A stretch of DNA of 33,912 nucleotides from positions 1-33,912 of the forward strand of contig JAQVLT010000010.1 of NCBI GenBank assembly GCA_028704015.1, written 5' to 3'. The DNA comes from Patescibacteria group bacterium (GTDB taxonomy: Bacteria > Patescibacteriota > Patescibacteriia > Patescibacteriales > JAQVLT01). The first letter of the stretch is position 1; every line of letters begins with the position of its first letter. This document shows, one piece after another, positions 32,354 through 33,912 of this stretch. The notes under the pieces were generated by a model. The model saw nothing but the letters and a program-made list of their open reading frames with translations, did no database searches and had not been told where the DNA came from. The position numbers and the translations under genes were made by a program.

Positions 32354-32413
32354 TGTCCTACCGCTAGCCTGCCCGCGGCTGCGCCTTGGGCGCGGCCAGG
32401 GACGATCCCCGAA
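32354..32413 (-). repeat. Partial copy of the tRNA-Gln 5' end, split by a palindrome
   Basis: On the minus strand it reads TTCGGGGATCGT, then a 34-base GC-rich palindrome (32368-32401, stem GGCTGCGCC with GGCGCGGCC-type arms), then CTAGCGGTAGGACA. The two outer parts match bases 32070-32095 (the 5' end of tRNA-Gln with one flanking base) at 25 of 26 positions. Confidence 0.9.
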
Positions 32414-32453
32414 TAATTTTAAATTTAAGAATTAAGATTTATGAATTTTTTAA

Positions 32454-32491
32454 TTACTAATTACTGTTTACTATTTACTGATTACTAATTA
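32454..32491. repeat. Word repeat downstream of dnaX
   Basis: AATTACTAATTACTG and TTTACTATTTACTGATTACT words in tandem, nearly identical to 8071-8099 in the atpE-atpF spacer. Confidence 0.65.
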
Positions 32492-33912
32492 CTACTTCAC
32501 AATTTTTCCGCCAAAAGTTTTTAATAAATTATCAATTGAACTGTCTTTTGGTTTTTCTTCTGATGGAACCGCTTCGGGATTACTAGGAATTGCATCACCA
32601 CCATTGCCATTATTTTCATCCGTAATATTAGCCATACTCAAACTCTCGTCAACAATTGCCGAAATTACCAAGGAATTGCCGTAGACTTCCCTCAAAACAT
32701 TTTCAACCATTGCTTTTATCTGTTGATTGGTCACGCGCTCTTTATGAAATTTGTATTTAAAAGCCAGGCAAAGCTGATTACCGTTAAGTCCGCGCGGTTC
32801 GCAAGCGCGCAGGATAAATGACAATGAATGATTATATTTTTTTATTTTGACCAGTACCTCGCTCCATTTCTCGCGAATCTCATTTTCGGAAATGTTTACT
32901 GAAATATTATTATTAGCTACGGGTTGAATCGGTTTACTATTTGATAAATTGTTCGTCGCCCTATTTGCCATTGGTGTAAACCGCGCGGTACTAACGGGTG
33001 GATTACTGGCAACATTTCTGCCTAGACATAATTCAATGATAGCTAATTCCAAGGGCAGCTGCGCAATAAAATTATCTTTAAGCTTGTTTTTCGCTTCATT
33101 GAATTTATTAATATAAACTACAATATTGCTTATTTCCAAATTCCTGCTCAAATCATTAATTTTTATTTCCATTGATTCGCCCAGTTCCAAACTTAATTTG
33201 CCGGAAAGAGCCGGACTTATTTTACTTATTAAAATTTTTCTCAATATTTCAACCAGATTGTTTAAAAAATTCTTTAATTCAACTCCTTCATCAATCAAAT
33301 TATTTACCAATTTAATGCCCCCGGCAGGATCTTTTTTTATTAAAATTTCAATCAGATTTAAAATTTCATTAATATCGCTCCGAGGTATTACCAAATCCGC
33401 CTCTTCTTGCGTAATTTCTTTTCCACCAATAGAAATTAATTGGCCAAGCAAACTTTCCGCGTCTCGCATGTAACCGTCAGACTGGCGAGCAATTGATTCC
33501 AGAATATTCTTATCAATATTTATACCATCTTCTTTGACAATAAAAGACAATTTTTTTGTTACGTCGCCCATGCTAATTCTTTTGAAATCAAACCTTTGAC
33601 AGCGAGAAATTATAGTACTAGGAACTTTGTGAACTTCGGTAGTGCAGAGAATAAAGACAACATTTTTTGGCGGTTCTTCCATAATTTTCAAAAGTGCGTT
33701 GAAAGCGGAAATTGAAAGCATGTGTACTTCGTCAATTATAAAAACTTTGAATTTATTTTTCGCCGGTGTCACGCGCGCCGAAGCGATAATATTATCGCGC
33801 ACATTATCCACGCCGGTATTGCTTGCCGCATCAATTTCAATCATATCCAGACTGGAGCCAGCTGTAATCTCCGTGCAAGCCGTACAAGTATTACATGGCT
33901 CAAAATCTCCAT
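32492..33912 (-). CDS. dnaX: DNA polymerase III subunit gamma/tau, C-terminal part; gene runs off the right edge
   Basis: The clamp-loader ATPase loads the beta clamp. The window starts within the zinc module (FEPCNTCTACTEITAGSSLD), followed by MIEIDAASNTGVDNVRD, Walker B VFIIDEVHMLS, NALLKIMEEPPKNVVFILCT and the SRC sensor motif (TIISRCQRFDF). A lid and collar domain follow, then a Pro/Asn/Ser-rich linker and a small C-terminal domain. The P-loop lies beyond the edge. The ATG at 33842-33844 is not a start. The 80-base spacer to the next feature is a word repeat. Confidence 0.96.
   Translation of the reverse strand, partial: GDFEPCNTCTACTEITAGSSLDMIEIDAASNTGVDNVRDNIIASARVTPAKNKFKVFIIDEVHMLSISAFNALLKIMEEPPKNVVFILCTTEVHKVPSTIISRCQRFDFKRISMGDVTKKLSFIVKEDGINIDKNILESIARQSDGYMRDAESLLGQLISIGGKEITQEEADLVIPRSDINEILNLIEILIKKDPAGGIKLVNNLIDEGVELKNFLNNLVEILRKILISKISPALSGKLSLELGESMEIKINDLSRNLEISNIVVYINKFNEAKNKLKDNFIAQLPLELAIIELCLGRNVASNPPVSTARFTPMANRATNNLSNSKPIQPVANNNISVNISENEIREKWSEVLVKIKKYNHSLSFILRACEPRGLNGNQLCLAFKYKFHKERVTNQQIKAMVENVLREVYGNSLVISAIVDESLSMANITDENNGNGGDAIPSNPEAVPSEEKPKDSSIDNLLKTFGGKIVK

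Noticed and set aside
32354-32413. A second functional tRNA gene
   Set aside because: Only the first 26 bases of the tRNA region are present, and they are split by a 34-base palindrome; the anticodon and T arms are missing.

Overview
This window looks like a chromosomal piece of a host-dependent, streamlined bacterium, most likely a member of the Patescibacteria (Candidate Phyla Radiation, Parcubacteria-like). The grounds are moderate to low GC, short and tightly packed genes, shortened or divergent versions of universal proteins, several small lineage-type hypothetical genes, and a nucleotide-salvage-style gene set. The assignment is inferred from gene content and style, not from a marker-gene tree. 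TGA, TAA and TAG all end genes here, so the genetic code appears standard (code 11).

Layout. Positions 1-1370 (minus strand) hold the groES-groEL operon, cut at the window edge, with a clear promoter, a CIRCE operator and an unusual 5' leader made of two facing REP-like elements. Positions 1390-9664 (minus) are a complete F1Fo ATP synthase operon in the order atpI/Z-B-E-F-H-A-G-D-C, interrupted by a GNAT acetyltransferase gene between atpH and atpA and followed by a carbonic-anhydrase-like gene. Positions 9789-10640 (minus) encode TatD. Positions 10802-13105 (plus) are secE-nusG-rplK-rplA. Positions 13312-19455 (plus) are an eleven-gene cluster for dTTP supply and deoxynucleotide housekeeping: dCMP deaminase, two Nudix hydrolases, a dCTP deaminase/dUTPase-fold protein, an HD hydrolase, ThyA, DHFR, a deoxyribosyltransferase-like protein, a P-loop kinase, Tmk and one unknown. 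Positions 19797-21308 encode GatB. Positions 22080-23480 hold GC-richer small genes, including a pair of co-translated cysteine-rich proteins behind a short leader ORF and a terminator-like hairpin. Positions 23478-28197 (minus) are miaA, miaB, a broken hypothetical gene, a BaiN-like flavoprotein and a membrane-anchored cyclophilin. Then come a GC-rich helical-repeat protein, a class IV aminotransferase, a DUF1294 membrane protein, an HD protein, a small basic protein, tRNA-Gln, a GIY-YIG nuclease and the 3' part of dnaX.

The most unusual material lies outside or across ordinary genes. (1) A GIY-YIG nuclease ORF sits exactly between an intact tRNA-Gln gene and a second copy of the first 26 bases of that tRNA region. 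This looks like a minimal tRNA-targeting mobile element. (2) Many spacers within operons are long imperfect inverted repeats built from short repeated words, with a different word in each spacer. (3) Repeat and palindrome sequence of this intergenic type has also entered coding sequence in frame, in miaA (twice), miaB and possibly rplA. (4) Two genes, gatB and the hypothetical gene upstream of miaB, have a stop codon followed by a protein-like extension in the same frame. (5) A cysteine-rich small-protein locus is the best candidate for an undescribed system.
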